A stretch of 64,000 nucleotides of DNA from Catellatospora sp. TT07R-123 (GCF_018327705.1 NZ_BNEM01000002.1:2232001-2296000), one strand, 5' to 3'; shown: positions 7,923-16,371, numbered from the stretch's first letter. Notes: generated by a model from the sequence alone, not told the origin. Made by a program: numbers and translations.

Positions 7923-9047
7923 TCAACCGGTGGGGACCCGCAGCTCCACCTCGGTGCCCTGACCGGGCCCGCTGGTGACGGCGACGGTGCCGCCCAGGTC
8001 GCGGACGCGGCCCCGGATCGACTGGGCCACCCCCAGCCGCCCGGCGTCGGCGGCCTCGGCCAGGCGGCCGGGCGCGATGCCGCAGCCGTCGTCGCGCACC
8101 GACACGGTGACCTGGTCGGGCTCGTGCTCGACCAGCACCCACGCCTGGGCCTGGGCTCCGGCGTGCACGGCCACGTTGTCCAGGGCGCTGCCGACGGCGG
8201 CGGCGATCTCCTCGGCGGTGGCGGCGGGCAGCAGCACGGGCGTGGCCGGGGACGCGACGGTGACCCTGGCCCCGGCGTACCGTCCGAGCAGGACGCGCAG
8301 GTCGGCGACGCCGTCGGGGGCGGTGTCGGCGCGTACGCCCACCAGGGCCCGCAGCGTCGCCTCCTGCTCCCCGGCCAGGCGGCCCAGCTCGGCCGCCTCG
8401 CCGCCGATCTCGGCCCCGCGCCGCTGCACCAGTGCCAGCACCTGGAGCACCGAGTCGTGGATGCCCCGCGCCAGCCGGTCGCGCTCCCTCGTCGCGGCCT
8501 CCAGCTCGGTGGCGCGCTGCAACCGCTCCTCGGCGTCGCTGGTCAGCCGGGACACGTACCCCATGATCGAACCGGCGAGCAGGAGCAGCACGGTGCCGTT
8601 GACGGTGGCCGAGGTGACCCCCTGCCGCAGCAGCAGGTCGACCGTGCCGACCAGCAGCGCGCCGATGGTGCCCCGGCGGCGGCCGCCGGAGATCGCCCAG
8701 ACCAGCACCACCCCGGCGACCCAGGCCATGGGCAGCGTCGCGCTGCCGGTGTGCAGCCGCTGCGGGGCCACCACCAGCTCGGAGGCGGCCAGGCAGGCGA
8801 TGGTGACCACCATGTCGGCGCTGAGCATGGGCCAGCGCCGCCGCGCCGGGTCGGCGTACGCGGCGCCGGTGACGATCGTCCACACCGCCATCAGCGCCAG
8901 CACCGCCCAGCCGAGCCACGGCCGGACGAAGTCGCGGTAGCTGTTGAGCATCAGGATCGCGGCGTACGCCAGGGCGGCCACGCGGAACACCGCCACCGCC
9001 CGCCACAGGGGCGTGAGCAGGCCCATCCAGGTCCTTTCGGGGTTCAC
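7923..9047 (-). CDS. Membrane sensor histidine kinase, NarL-partner type
   Basis: The 374-residue protein has four to six N-terminal membrane segments within residues 15-165 (MacS-like sensor lacking an obvious extracellular domain). A coiled linker follows, then a HisKA_3-type dimerisation helix with phospho-His H197 in RGIHDSVLQVL. The C-terminal ATPase domain has the N-box SALDNVAVHA and G-boxes DDGCGI and GPGQGTEVEL. The start is GTG at 9047. It phosphorylates the downstream LuxR-type regulator (gap 4 bases). The sensed cue is probably membrane-related or intramembrane, an inference from the missing sensor domain. Confidence 0.88.
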   Translation of the reverse strand: MNPERTWMGLLTPLWRAVAVFRVAALAYAAILMLNSYRDFVRPWLGWAVLALMAVWTIVTGAAYADPARRRWPMLSADMVVTIACLAASELVVAPQRLHTGSATLPMAWVAGVVLVWAISGGRRRGTIGALLVGTVDLLLRQGVTSATVNGTVLLLLAGSIMGYVSRLTSDAEERLQRATELEAATRERDRLARGIHDSVLQVLALVQRRGAEIGGEAAELGRLAGEQEATLRALVGVRADTAPDGVADLRVLLGRYAGARVTVASPATPVLLPAATAEEIAAAVGSALDNVAVHAGAQAQAWVLVEHEPDQVTVSVRDDGCGIAPGRLAEAADAGRLGVAQSIRGRVRDLGGTVAVTSGPGQGTEVELRVPTG

Positions 9048-9111
9048 GGCACCACCTGTACGCCGTCCTAGGCAACTAGCCCTGTAGCCGGGCTGTAGTG
9101 CGTCTGGAGCG

Positions 9112-9131
9112 GCATGTCTAGTGGCACATGC
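9112..9131. promoter_or_regulatory. GCATGT/ACATGC inverted repeat upstream of secreted-protein gene
   Basis: GCATGT at 9112-9117 is mirrored by ACATGC at 9126-9131 with an 8-base spacer, in the 160-base gap between the divergent histidine kinase and the secreted protein at 9208. A direct repeat CTGTAG occurs just upstream (about 9083-9100). Spacing suits a dimeric regulator, but no regulator is assigned. A GGGAG ribosome site precedes the ATG at 9208. Confidence 0.3.
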
Positions 9132-9207
9132 GAATGGGTGATAGGAAACTCCGGTCGCTGCGCAGCGCCCTGAAGTTACCCCCCGAACTTCTCACCGGGA
9201 GACCCCC

Positions 9208-9705
9208 ATGCTCCGTACCGTCCGCCGCGGGATCACCGTCCTCGGCGCCACCGCCGTCGCCGTGGTCCTCGCGTTCGCCAGCCCCGCCCACGCCGCCACG
9301 TTCCTCACCCACGCCCAGGCCGCCTCCCAGCTCAGCGCCGCCGGCATCACCTGGTCCTCCAGCGGCGGCTGCTCCAACCGCAACGTCGCCACCTGCACCT
9401 CCTTCGACCAGATCCGCCAGACCACCATCAGCGGCGTCAAAACCCTCAAATCCGCCAGCGGCTGCGCCATCAACATCACCGCCGGCACCGAGACCGGCCA
9501 CGCCGGCGGCACCTACAGCCACTGGAACGGCTACAAGGTCGACATCAGCAAGTACAGCTGCATCGGCAACTACATCCAGAACACGTTCACCTACGTCGGA
9601 TACATCTCCGGCTGGGGCTACCAGTGGAAGTCCGGCGCCGGCAACCTCTACACCGACGAAGGCAACCACTGGGACATCACCTACTACAACTGCGGCGGCT
9701 GCTGA
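9208..9705 (+). CDS. Small secreted protein, possible M15-like zinc peptidase fold
   Basis: The 165-residue protein has a clear Sec signal peptide (RR, hydrophobic core, SPAHA-A cleavage near residue 29). The mature protein of about 135 residues has six Cys, suggesting disulfides. It carries a GHAGG...HWNGYKVDIS block and a C-terminal GNHWDITYY. Two His/Asp clusters with HW-D spacing resemble the metal sites of D-Ala-D-Ala peptidase/hedgehog-type (M15) domains, so a cell-wall peptidase or related binding module is possible but unproven. The gene is convergent with the VOC protein at 9898; a palindromic element lies between. Confidence 0.72.
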   Translation: MLRTVRRGITVLGATAVAVVLAFASPAHAATFLTHAQAASQLSAAGITWSSSGGCSNRNVATCTSFDQIRQTTISGVKTLKSASGCAINITAGTETGHAGGTYSHWNGYKVDISKYSCIGNYIQNTFTYVGYISGWGYQWKSGAGNLYTDEGNHWDITYYNCGGC

Positions 9706-9780
9706 CCCCACCCGCCCCGCCGCTCGCGTCGCACCGCCCGCGGCGCCCGCGCCGCGCGCGCCGCGGGCACGGTCTTGAAG

Positions 9781-9844
9781 GTGCAGTTTCGGGGAAACTG
9801 CACGAATCCGAGCACGGATTCCAGCACTTTCCCCGAAACTGCAC
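9781..9844. repeat. Palindromic repeat element, copy A (intergenic)
   Basis: A 64-bp element: the 17-base arm at 9781-9797 (GTGCAGTTTCGGGGAAA) is perfectly complementary to 9828-9844, and imperfect pairing continues inward to GAATCC/GGATTC. It lies between the convergent secreted-protein and VOC genes. Near-identical copies are at 59551-59614 (intergenic) and, as shorter variants, at 19502-19561 and 21190-21249 inside coding genes. As RNA it would form a long hairpin in either direction, so it could also act as a bidirectional terminator. Confidence 0.85.
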
Positions 9845-9897
9845 GCACGCACGCCGTACGCCGTACGCGCGGCGTGCGGCTGCCCGGCGCGGGTCGG

Positions 9898-10257
9898 TCA
9901 GGTGGGGCGGCGGGAGGACAGGACGCAGAACTCGTTGCCCTCGGGGTCGGCCAGGACGATCCAGTAGGCGTCGTCGGCCTGGCCGACGTCGATCCGGGTG
10001 GCGCCCATGGCGAGCAGGCGGGCCACCTCGGCGTCCCGGTCGTCGGGGCGGAAGTCCAGGTGGAGTCGGTTCTTGATCGTCTTTTCCTCGGGCACCGGCA
10101 CGAACAGCAGGCCGGGGAGGCGGTCGGGGGCCGGGCGGATCTCGTACCAGCGGGGGTCGGGGTCGATCACGACCCAGCCCAGCGCCTCGCACCACCAGCG
10201 CCCCAGCGCGGCGGGGTCGTGCGCGTCGACGATCGTCTGCTCCCATTCCAGGCTCAC
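9898..10257 (-). CDS. VOC-superfamily protein (glyoxalase/bleomycin-resistance fold)
   Basis: The 119-residue single-module VOC protein has paired beta-alpha-beta-beta-beta units: the first from about residue 8 (TIVDAHDPAALGRWWCEALGW), the second from about 70 (LHLDFRPDDRDAEVARLLAMGA), ending in ADPEGNEFCVL. H72, conserved in LHLDF, and the E of GNEF are typical metal- or ligand-site positions. This class is usually annotated as a dioxygenase-like or binding protein; the substrate is unknown. The gene starts at ATG 10257 and lies 23 bases downstream of the next gene on the same strand. Confidence 0.82.
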   Translation of the reverse strand: MSLEWEQTIVDAHDPAALGRWWCEALGWVVIDPDPRWYEIRPAPDRLPGLLFVPVPEEKTIKNRLHLDFRPDDRDAEVARLLAMGATRIDVGQADDAYWIVLADPEGNEFCVLSSRRPT

Positions 10258-10280
10258 CAGCCGAGCCTAGAACGCGATCA

Positions 10281-11366
10281 TCACCTCCGGTCCCCTGGAC
10301 CGGACGCCGCGCCCGGACCGCCCGGACCGACCGGCCCACCGGGGCTGCCGGGACCGCCGCTGTCGGGCAGCAGGAAGATCCGCTTGTCCTCGGCCACGAA
10401 CAGCACGTCGTGCGAGCCGGGCAGGTAGCTGCCGCCCTCCACCGCCGCGGACCTGCCGTTCGGCTGCGGGAAGCGGCCGACGTACACCGGCTGGCGGGTC
10501 ATCGCGTCACGCAGCAGGTCGTCGCCCTGGAGCGCCGGGTCGGTCGTGAAGACCCAATACAGGGCGTGGCCGGCCAGGGTGAGCCGGGTGCGGTCGTCGG
10601 ACAGCGTGCTGACCGAGATCCGGTTGGCGGCCGCGGCGAACTGCCCCAGCGGCTCCAGTTGGGCGTCGTCGCCCCGGCCGGCGGGCAGCTCCACGCGGTA
10701 CAGCGGTGAGTGCAGGGCCTTGGCGAAGATGTAGAGCTCGCCGTCGAGCCAGAGCATGGCCTCGGCGTTGCGGGTGCGGCAGCCCGGGGCCGGGTCGGGG
10801 AAGGCCAGCGGGTACTTGGCCACGACCACGAACGGGTCGTCGGTGTCCGGATCGGGCTCCAGCGTCTTGAACAGGTGCTGCTGGGTCTTGCAGTCGTTGG
10901 CGCCGATGTCGCCGATCCACAGGTTGTCGTCGTCGTCCAGGACGATGTCCTCCCAGTCGCCGTTGGCGGCGTCGAACACCCCGGCGAACGGGAAGTTCTC
11001 GCCCCGGCGGACCGGGTGGGAGTTGCCGTCGGCGTCCACCTTGATCGCCCACAGCGCCGCCCGGGGCCGCTGGGCGGTGGCGCCGCCGCCGTCGCGCAGC
11101 CAGTAGAAGACGCCCGGAAAGCGGCGGCTCGCGGCCAGGCCGGACGCCTCGCTGGCGGGCAGGTCGACGTCGCCGACGGCGACCTGGCGGCCGACCGCCA
11201 CGGTCGCGAACGGACTCACGCCCCGGCCGGGCTCGGGCAGCGGAATCGGGCCGTCGGCGGCCGAGCCGGTCAGCGCGGCGGGCACGGGCGGGGCGAGCCG
11301 GACGTGCATGGCTGCCGTCGCGGCGGAGGCGAGCAGTGCCGCGGCGATGATCCGCTTTCGGGTCAT
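10281..11366 (-). CDS. Secreted protein of unknown function, probable beta-propeller
   Basis: The 361-residue protein has an N-terminal signal sequence (residues 1-30, MTRKR then Ala-rich core). A domain rich in short beta segments follows, with repeated aspartate motifs such as DWEDIVLDDDDNLWIGDIGAN and SDDRTRLTLAGHALYW, typical of secreted beta-propeller proteins. The C-terminal 30 residues are Gly/Pro-rich and collagen-like. No catalytic motif was recognised. It is divergent from the lipoprotein at 11443 (76-base shared promoter region) and followed by the VOC gene. Confidence 0.7.
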   Translation of the reverse strand: MTRKRIIAAALLASAATAAMHVRLAPPVPAALTGSAADGPIPLPEPGRGVSPFATVAVGRQVAVGDVDLPASEASGLAASRRFPGVFYWLRDGGGATAQRPRAALWAIKVDADGNSHPVRRGENFPFAGVFDAANGDWEDIVLDDDDNLWIGDIGANDCKTQQHLFKTLEPDPDTDDPFVVVAKYPLAFPDPAPGCRTRNAEAMLWLDGELYIFAKALHSPLYRVELPAGRGDDAQLEPLGQFAAAANRISVSTLSDDRTRLTLAGHALYWVFTTDPALQGDDLLRDAMTRQPVYVGRFPQPNGRSAAVEGGSYLPGSHDVLFVAEDKRIFLLPDSGGPGSPGGPVGPGGPGAASGPGDRR

Positions 11367-11442
11367 ACCCTGCTAACGCGCCACGCGATGATCCGATCCT
11401 GTCCCCGGCAACCGGCGGAGCACCGGGCGCGTCTGGACTGCC

Positions 11443-12072
11443 ATGACACGTATTCACACCCGTGCCCGGCTGCGGGTCGCGCTCCCCGCGTTGGCCCTGC
11501 TGGGGATCCTGGCAGGCTGCGCCGGGCAGGAGAAGGACGCCCAGGAGGCGGCCGCGCCGCCACGGTTCCCGTCGGCGCAGACGCCCGGCTGCGACAGCCC
11601 GCGCCCGGCACCGTCGCCGATCGAGACGGCGGGCTCGACCATGTACAGCACCCCGACCGAGCTGGACGCGGCGCTCGGCGTCGTGCAGCGCGAGTCCGAG
11701 GGCGGCCGCTTCGCCGACGTGTTCGGCGGGGTCGAGGTCGTCCCCGAGAAGGGCGAGGCGATCATCTACCGGGTCCCGTCGGCCGACTTCGACGCGTACG
11801 TGGCGTCGGTGGCCGGGCAGGAGTGCATCCACTTCCGCGACGCCCTGTACAGCCTGGCCTCGCTGGTGAAGCTGAGCAACCGGATCAGCGACGACGTCAA
11901 GTACTGGCACGGCAAGGGCGTCGAGATCAACATGACCGGCCCGCTGCCCGACGCCTCCGGCGTGCAGGTCGGCGTCAGCAAGGTCGACGGGGTGCGCGAG
12001 AAGCTGGTCGCGCGCTACGGCGCCGCCATCCCGATCACCGTGGTCAAGGAGGACGCCGTCCTCACGTGGTGA
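11443..12072 (+). CDS. Putative lipoprotein of unknown function
   Basis: The 209-residue protein has a strong lipoprotein signal: basic N terminus, hydrophobic ALPALALLGI and lipobox L-A-G-C with the acylated Cys at 26. An Ala/Pro linker is followed by a soluble domain with Cys residues at about 51 and 127 that may form a disulfide. No family is recognised. It would be anchored on the outer face of the plasma membrane. It is transcribed divergently from the secreted protein at 10281 and in the same direction as the methyltransferase 63 bases downstream. Confidence 0.72.
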   Translation: MTRIHTRARLRVALPALALLGILAGCAGQEKDAQEAAAPPRFPSAQTPGCDSPRPAPSPIETAGSTMYSTPTELDAALGVVQRESEGGRFADVFGGVEVVPEKGEAIIYRVPSADFDAYVASVAGQECIHFRDALYSLASLVKLSNRISDDVKYWHGKGVEINMTGPLPDASGVQVGVSKVDGVREKLVARYGAAIPITVVKEDAVLTW

Positions 12073-12135
12073 GCGTGGGCAGGCTCACCGGGGGTGGTGC
12101 GGGCACCGGGCGGGCGCGGACGGCACACTCGCTGG

Positions 12136-12795
12136 GTGACCGCTGCTGAGTTCGTCCGTGAGTACACCGTGCTGGCGCCTGTGCCGTTCGTGCCCGAGGT
12201 GCGCCTGCACCAGGCCGCCGACGCGATCGGGCTGTGGGAGCTGACCGAGGGCGAGTACCGCAGTGAGCAGCCGCCGCCGTTCTGGGCGTTCGCCTGGGCC
12301 GGCGGCCAGGCGCTGAGCCGTTACCTGCTCGACCACCCCGAGACGGTGGCCGGGCGGCGGGTGCTCGACCTCGCGGCGGGCTCGGGGCTGGTCGCGGTCT
12401 GCGCGGCGCGGGCCGGGGCGGCGTCCGTGCGCGCGGTCGACATCGACCCGCTGTCGACCGCCGCGACCGAGGCGAACGCGCAGGCCAACGGGCTCGCGGT
12501 GGACGCGGAGCAGGCCGACATCCTGGACGGGGACGCCGGGGACGCCGAGGTCGTGCTGGCCGGGGACGTGTTCTACAGCCAGGCCATGGCCGACCGGATG
12601 ATCGGCTTCCTGCGCCGGGCGGTGAAGACCGGCGCCGTGGTGCTGGTCGGCGACCCGGACCGGGCGTTCCTGCCCCGCCCCCTGTTCGACGAGGTGGCGG
12701 CATACGACGTGCCGGTGCCGTTCGCGCTGGAGAGCATGACGGTCAAGCGCACCCGGGTATGGCGCCTGCGCCCGCCGAAGGTCCTGACCGCCTAG
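12136..12795 (+). CDS. Class I SAM-dependent methyltransferase, lysine-MTase/NNMT-like
   Basis: From the GTG at 12136 the protein has 219 residues; an ATG-type upstream start at 12094 is possible but adds a non-conserved basic tail. The Rossmann motif I VLDLAAGSGLVAV, motif II acidic DIDPL and a GDVFYSQ segment fit the METTL/ETFB-lysine-methyltransferase-like group, which modifies proteins or small amines. The PPFWAFAWAGG region ahead of motif I is characteristic of that group. The specific substrate is unknown. Its stop overlaps the convergent TetR gene stop by 3 bases. Confidence 0.8.
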   Translation: MTAAEFVREYTVLAPVPFVPEVRLHQAADAIGLWELTEGEYRSEQPPPFWAFAWAGGQALSRYLLDHPETVAGRRVLDLAAGSGLVAVCAARAGAASVRAVDIDPLSTAATEANAQANGLAVDAEQADILDGDAGDAEVVLAGDVFYSQAMADRMIGFLRRAVKTGAVVLVGDPDRAFLPRPLFDEVAAYDVPVPFALESMTVKRTRVWRLRPPKVLTA

Positions 12796-13376
12796 GGACG
12801 GGCGCCGAGCCCGTTGAGGATCAGCCGCCACACCCGCTCGTACGCCCCGGGCAGGTCGGGGTCGGTCCATTCGGCGGTGTGCGCCGGGTTGTGGAAGCGG
12901 CTGGTGGCGTCCAGCACCGCCCGGCCCATGCCGAACGGGTCGGCCACGGCGAAGTCGCCGCGGCCGACCCCGTCGGCGATGATCTGCCCGAGCTGGGTCG
13001 ACAGCGCGCTGATGTGCGCGCGCACCACCTCACCGGACTCCATGGCCAGCCCGTGGTACGTGGCGAACAGCTCCGGCTCCTCGCGCGCCATCCGCTGCTT
13101 GGACTCGCTCAGCGCGTCCAGCCAGCGGCGCAGCCGCTCCGGGGCCGGGCCGTGGTCGGCGGCGATGGCGGCCAGCGGCTCGGACAGCCGGGCCAGCCAG
13201 CGCTCGGCGACGGCCTCGCGCAGCGCGGCCTTGCTCGGGAAGTGCCGGTACACGCTGCCGTGGCTGACGCCCAGCGCCCGCGACACGTCGACCACGTTGG
13301 CCTTGGCCGGCCCGAAGCGGCGCAGGACGTCCTCCGCCGCCTCCAGGATCCGGTCCGAGGTGAGTACATCTGCCAT
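12792..13376 (-). CDS. TetR-family transcriptional regulator
   Basis: The 194-residue protein starts at ATG 13376 (MADVLTSDRILEAAEDVL), which is the normal TetR N terminus; an upstream GTG-type extension is unlikely. The HTH spans about residues 20-50 with SHGSVYRHFPSKAAL as the recognition region. The C-terminal ligand domain is helical and divergent. It is encoded 13 bases after the aldo/keto reductase and is probably co-transcribed, so it may control that gene and itself. Convergent with the methyltransferase, overlapping at the stop codons. Confidence 0.88.
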   Translation of the reverse strand: MADVLTSDRILEAAEDVLRRFGPAKANVVDVSRALGVSHGSVYRHFPSKAALREAVAERWLARLSEPLAAIAADHGPAPERLRRWLDALSESKQRMAREEPELFATYHGLAMESGEVVRAHISALSTQLGQIIADGVGRGDFAVADPFGMGRAVLDATSRFHNPAHTAEWTDPDLPGAYERVWRLILNGLGARP

Positions 13377-13389
13377 GGTGAGGCAGACC

Positions 13390-14388
13390 CTACCGCTCGC
13401 TGTCCAGGTGTGACATCTGGAACGCGTCATAACGGGCGCCCGCGGCGGCCCCGGCGGGCACGGCGGCCTCGATGCGGGCCAGGTCGGCCTCGGTCAGCCC
13501 GACCTCCAGCGCCCCGAGCGACTCGGCCAGCCGCTGCCGGGTGCGCGCCCCGACCAGCGGGACGATGTCGCCGCCCCGGCTCAGCGCCCAGGCCACGGCG
13601 ATCTGGGCGACGCTGGCGCCCCGGTCCTGCCCGACCTCGCGCAGCGCCTCGACCAGGGCGAGGTTGCGGTCGAGGTTGTCCCCGCCGAACCGGGGCAGGT
13701 GGGTGCGGAAGTCGCCCGCCGGGGTCTGCCGGTCGGCCGACCAGTGGCCAGAGAGCAGGCCGCGCGACAGCACGCCGTACGCGGTGATGCCGATGCCGAG
13801 CTCGCGCGCGACCGGCAGGATCTCGTCCTCGACCCCGCGCGAGATCAGCGAGTACTCGATCTGCAGGTCGCTGATCGGGTGCACGGCGGCGGCCCGCCGC
13901 AGCGTGTCCGCGCCGACCTCGGACAGGCCGATGTGCCGCACGTAGCCCGCCTTGACCAGGTCGGCCAGCGCGCCGACGGTCTCCTCGATCGGCACATTCG
14001 GGTCGAGCCGGGCGGGGCGGTAGACGTCGACGTAGTCGGTGCCGAGCCGGTTGAGCGAGTACGCGAGGAAGTTCTTGATCGCGACCGGGCGGGTGTCCAC
14101 CCCGTGCCAGCCGCCCGCGGCGTCGCGCAGGGCGCCGAACTTGACGCTGATGACCGCCTTCTCGCGGTCGCGGCCCTTGAGCGCATCGCGCAGCAGCAGC
14201 TCGTTGCGGCCCATGCCGTAGAAGTCGCCGGTGTCCAGCAGGGTCACGCCCGCGTCCAGGGCGGCGTGCACGGTGGCGATGCTCTCGGCCTCGTCGGCGG
14301 GGCCGTAGAGGTCGGACATGCCCATCAGGCCGAGGCCGAGCGGGAAGACGCGGGGGCCGGTCAGGCCGAGGGTGCGGGTGTCTGTCAT
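13390..14388 (-). CDS. Aldo/keto reductase
   Basis: The 332-residue protein is a TIM-barrel NADPH-dependent oxidoreductase of the AKR family. Three of the usual four catalytic residues are present: D52, Y57 (TGDFYGMG) and K83 (ISVKFG). At the position of the catalytic His the sequence reads DVYRPARLDP, placing Ala126 where His is usual. A whole actinobacterial subgroup may share this; it suggests altered chemistry. The NADPH-binding end reads LVGARTRQRLAE. Substrate is unknown. A TetR gene follows closely on the same strand. Confidence 0.85.
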   Translation of the reverse strand: MTDTRTLGLTGPRVFPLGLGLMGMSDLYGPADEAESIATVHAALDAGVTLLDTGDFYGMGRNELLLRDALKGRDREKAVISVKFGALRDAAGGWHGVDTRPVAIKNFLAYSLNRLGTDYVDVYRPARLDPNVPIEETVGALADLVKAGYVRHIGLSEVGADTLRRAAAVHPISDLQIEYSLISRGVEDEILPVARELGIGITAYGVLSRGLLSGHWSADRQTPAGDFRTHLPRFGGDNLDRNLALVEALREVGQDRGASVAQIAVAWALSRGGDIVPLVGARTRQRLAESLGALEVGLTEADLARIEAAVPAGAAAGARYDAFQMSHLDSER

Positions 14389-14438
14389 GCCGACAACGAT
14401 AGGACTGACAGCTGACAGATTTCAAGATTTGTCATTCG

Positions 14439-15050
14439 CTAGTGGCCCGGATCACCGTTCTGCCTGCTCAGGCGGTCACGGCGGTAGGCCCAGGCCTCGT
14501 GCCAGACATGGGGGTACACGCCGTGGGTGAAGTAGCGGACCGGTCCGGTGATCGGCCACGAGGCGTGGTCGTGGCGGCGCAGCCACAGCGGGCAGACGGT
14601 GCACAGCACATACCCCAGCGCCACCAGCGGGAGGTATAGCGGGCCGAACAGGCGGCCCTGCTGGACGTGCAGATCCTCGTGTGCCTCGTTGGCGGGCGTC
14701 AGGCCCGCGACGACGTTGCCGACCGTGGTGGCGTACCCGGGCAGGGCCTGCTCCCGCACCACGATCCGGCCCCGGCCGCGCGAGGGCCCCCGGTCGAGCC
14801 GGTGGCCGCCGACCAGGTTCAGCGCCAGGAACAGCGCCCCGGCGACGGTGTTGAGCAGGCTCCAGCTGTGGTCGACCGCGAAGAGCACCAGCCCGCGGCC
14901 GGTGGCCGGATAGGCGTCCAGCCGCGCCACGGCCCACCCGTAGGGCAGCGCGACCACCGCCGCGGCCAGCCCGGCCGCCACCGCGCCGGGCCACCCGAGC
15001 AGGGCACCGACCAGCACCGCGGCACCGACCTGCGCCAGCACCGACGTCAC
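14439..15050 (-). CDS. Membrane protein of unknown function
   Basis: The 203-residue protein has about four hydrophobic segments: two near residues 8-50, one near 65-85 (LLNTVAGALFLALNLV) and one near 145-160 (LYLPLVALGYVLCTV). Between the third and fourth is a soluble loop with HEDLHVQQGRLFG. The tail HGVYPHVWHEAWAYRR adds more His and Trp. The HE-x-LH pattern could bind metal, but the family is not known to me. The start GTG at 15050 is chosen as the first start before the first membrane segment. No clear operon partners. Confidence 0.65.
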   Translation of the reverse strand: MTSVLAQVGAAVLVGALLGWPGAVAAGLAAAVVALPYGWAVARLDAYPATGRGLVLFAVDHSWSLLNTVAGALFLALNLVGGHRLDRGPSRGRGRIVVREQALPGYATTVGNVVAGLTPANEAHEDLHVQQGRLFGPLYLPLVALGYVLCTVCPLWLRRHDHASWPITGPVRYFTHGVYPHVWHEAWAYRRDRLSRQNGDPGH

Positions 15051-15113
15051 CGCGTACGCCCACCGAGCTATCCCCGCACGCTAACCCGGCCGCGCCCGCA
15101 CCGGGCGCCGAAG

Positions 15114-15734
15114 TCAGCCGAGCAGGTTCAGGAAACCCCGGGCGATGATCGCGTGGCCGGGCAGGTTCGGGTGGATGCGGTCGGGCGCCCAGTCCTCCGG
15201 CGAGGTGCTCTTCAGGGCCTCGTCGAAAGCGTCCTGCGTACGCACGTGCAGGGCGTCGAAGTCGGCGGCCAGCCCGGCCACCACCTGCGCGTACCGGGCG
15301 GTCATGGCGCGCTGCGGCTCGGCGCGGTCGGGCTCGATGACGTACGGGTCGGCCAGGATCAGGCGGCAGCCGGTGGCCTCGATCGCCCGCGCGAGCAGCG
15401 CCCGCAGGGTCACCGTGTACTCGTCGATCGGCACGGCTTCGTCGGGGCGATCGGAGAACAGCCGCCACACGTCGTTGATGCCGATCTTCACGCTCAGCCA
15501 GTCGGGGCGTTCGGCGACCACGTCCTCCTCCCAGCGCCGGGCCAGGTCGCGCACGGTGTCGCCGCTGACGCCCCGGTTGGCCCAGCTCAGCCCGAGCTCG
15601 GGATGGGCCGCGGTGACGAACGCGCGCACCAGGCTCATGTACCCGTCGCCGTACGGCGCGGCGTGGTCGCGGCGGCCGCAGTCGGTGATGCTGTCGCCGA
15701 TGAAGACGATCCGCTGTCCCTGCTGGAAAATCAC
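15114..15734 (-). CDS. SGNH/GDSL-family esterase-hydrolase
   Basis: The 206-residue protein has all SGNH blocks: block I FIGDSITD with nucleophile Ser15, block II Gly in NRGVSGDTV, block III GINDVW and block V DRIHPN with the catalytic Asp/His. It therefore hydrolyses an ester, thioester or acetyl group (rhamnogalacturonan-acetylesterase/lysophospholipase type). No signal peptide is visible, so it is probably cytoplasmic. The start is GTG at 15734, just before the conserved IFQQGQRIVFIGDS; the frame is open further upstream, but that region is the divergent promoter. Confidence 0.88.
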   Translation of the reverse strand: MIFQQGQRIVFIGDSITDCGRRDHAAPYGDGYMSLVRAFVTAAHPELGLSWANRGVSGDTVRDLARRWEEDVVAERPDWLSVKIGINDVWRLFSDRPDEAVPIDEYTVTLRALLARAIEATGCRLILADPYVIEPDRAEPQRAMTARYAQVVAGLAADFDALHVRTQDAFDEALKSTSPEDWAPDRIHPNLPGHAIIARGFLNLLG

Positions 15735-15780
15735 CGGCCCATCGTAAGTGGGAGCGATACTTGCTGCGGGGGTGGAAAGA

Positions 15781-16371
15781 ATGGACCTGCTCACCGCGTA
15801 CCGCACCAGCCTCGACGGCTTCACGCAGCGCGTGGGCGAGGTCGGCCCCGAAGCGTGGGCCGAGCCGACGCCGTGTCCCGACTGGAACGTCAACGAGCTG
15901 GTCAACCACCTCGTCGGCGAGGACCGCTGGACGCCGCCCATGTTCGGCGGCTCGACCATCGCCGACGTCGGGGACCGGTTCTCCGGCGACCTGCTCGGCG
16001 ACGACCCGCACACGGCCGCCGTCGACGCCGCGTGGCAGGCCCGGCAGGCCGTCGAGGCGCCCGGTGCCCTCGACCGCACCGTGTTCCTGTCCTTCGGCGA
16101 GACGCCCGCCACCGAGTACCTGCACCAGCTCACCGCCGACCACCTGGTGCACACCTGGGACCTGGCCGCGGCGGCGGGACTGGACCGGCGGCTGGACCCG
16201 GACGCGGTCGCGTTCATCGCGGCCTGGTTCGCCGACCGCGAGCGGGAATACCGGCACGCCGGGGTGATCGGCCCGGCGGTGGCCGTACCCGCTGATGCCG
16301 GGCCGCAGGACCGGCTCATCGCCGCCTTCGGCCGCGACCCGGCCTGGACCTCGCCGAACCGCACCGCCTGA
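15781..16371 (+). CDS. TIGR03086/maleylpyruvate-isomerase-type (DinB-fold) protein
   Basis: The 196-residue protein from ATG 15781 is preceded by GGTGGAAAG, so this start is preferred over the in-frame 15748. It belongs to the mycothiol-dependent maleylpyruvate isomerase/DinB-like four-helix group: TPCPDWNVNELVNHLVGED near residue 30-50 supplies the first His, and LTADHLVHTWDLAAA near 120-135 the HxxxH-like metal ligands. Such actinobacterial enzymes use mycothiol as cofactor in isomerisation or detoxification. Exact reaction unknown. The divergent SGNH gene starts 46 bases away. Confidence 0.82.
   Translation: MDLLTAYRTSLDGFTQRVGEVGPEAWAEPTPCPDWNVNELVNHLVGEDRWTPPMFGGSTIADVGDRFSGDLLGDDPHTAAVDAAWQARQAVEAPGALDRTVFLSFGETPATEYLHQLTADHLVHTWDLAAAAGLDRRLDPDAVAFIAAWFADREREYRHAGVIGPAVAVPADAGPQDRLIAAFGRDPAWTSPNRTA

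Noticed and set aside
9128-9778. Long Pro/Ser-rich plus-strand frame overlapping the secreted protein at 9208
   Set aside because: It is a shifted frame of the true gene: composition is almost entirely Pro, Ala, Ser, Thr with no signal peptide, whereas 9208-9705 has a clear signal peptide and ribosome site.
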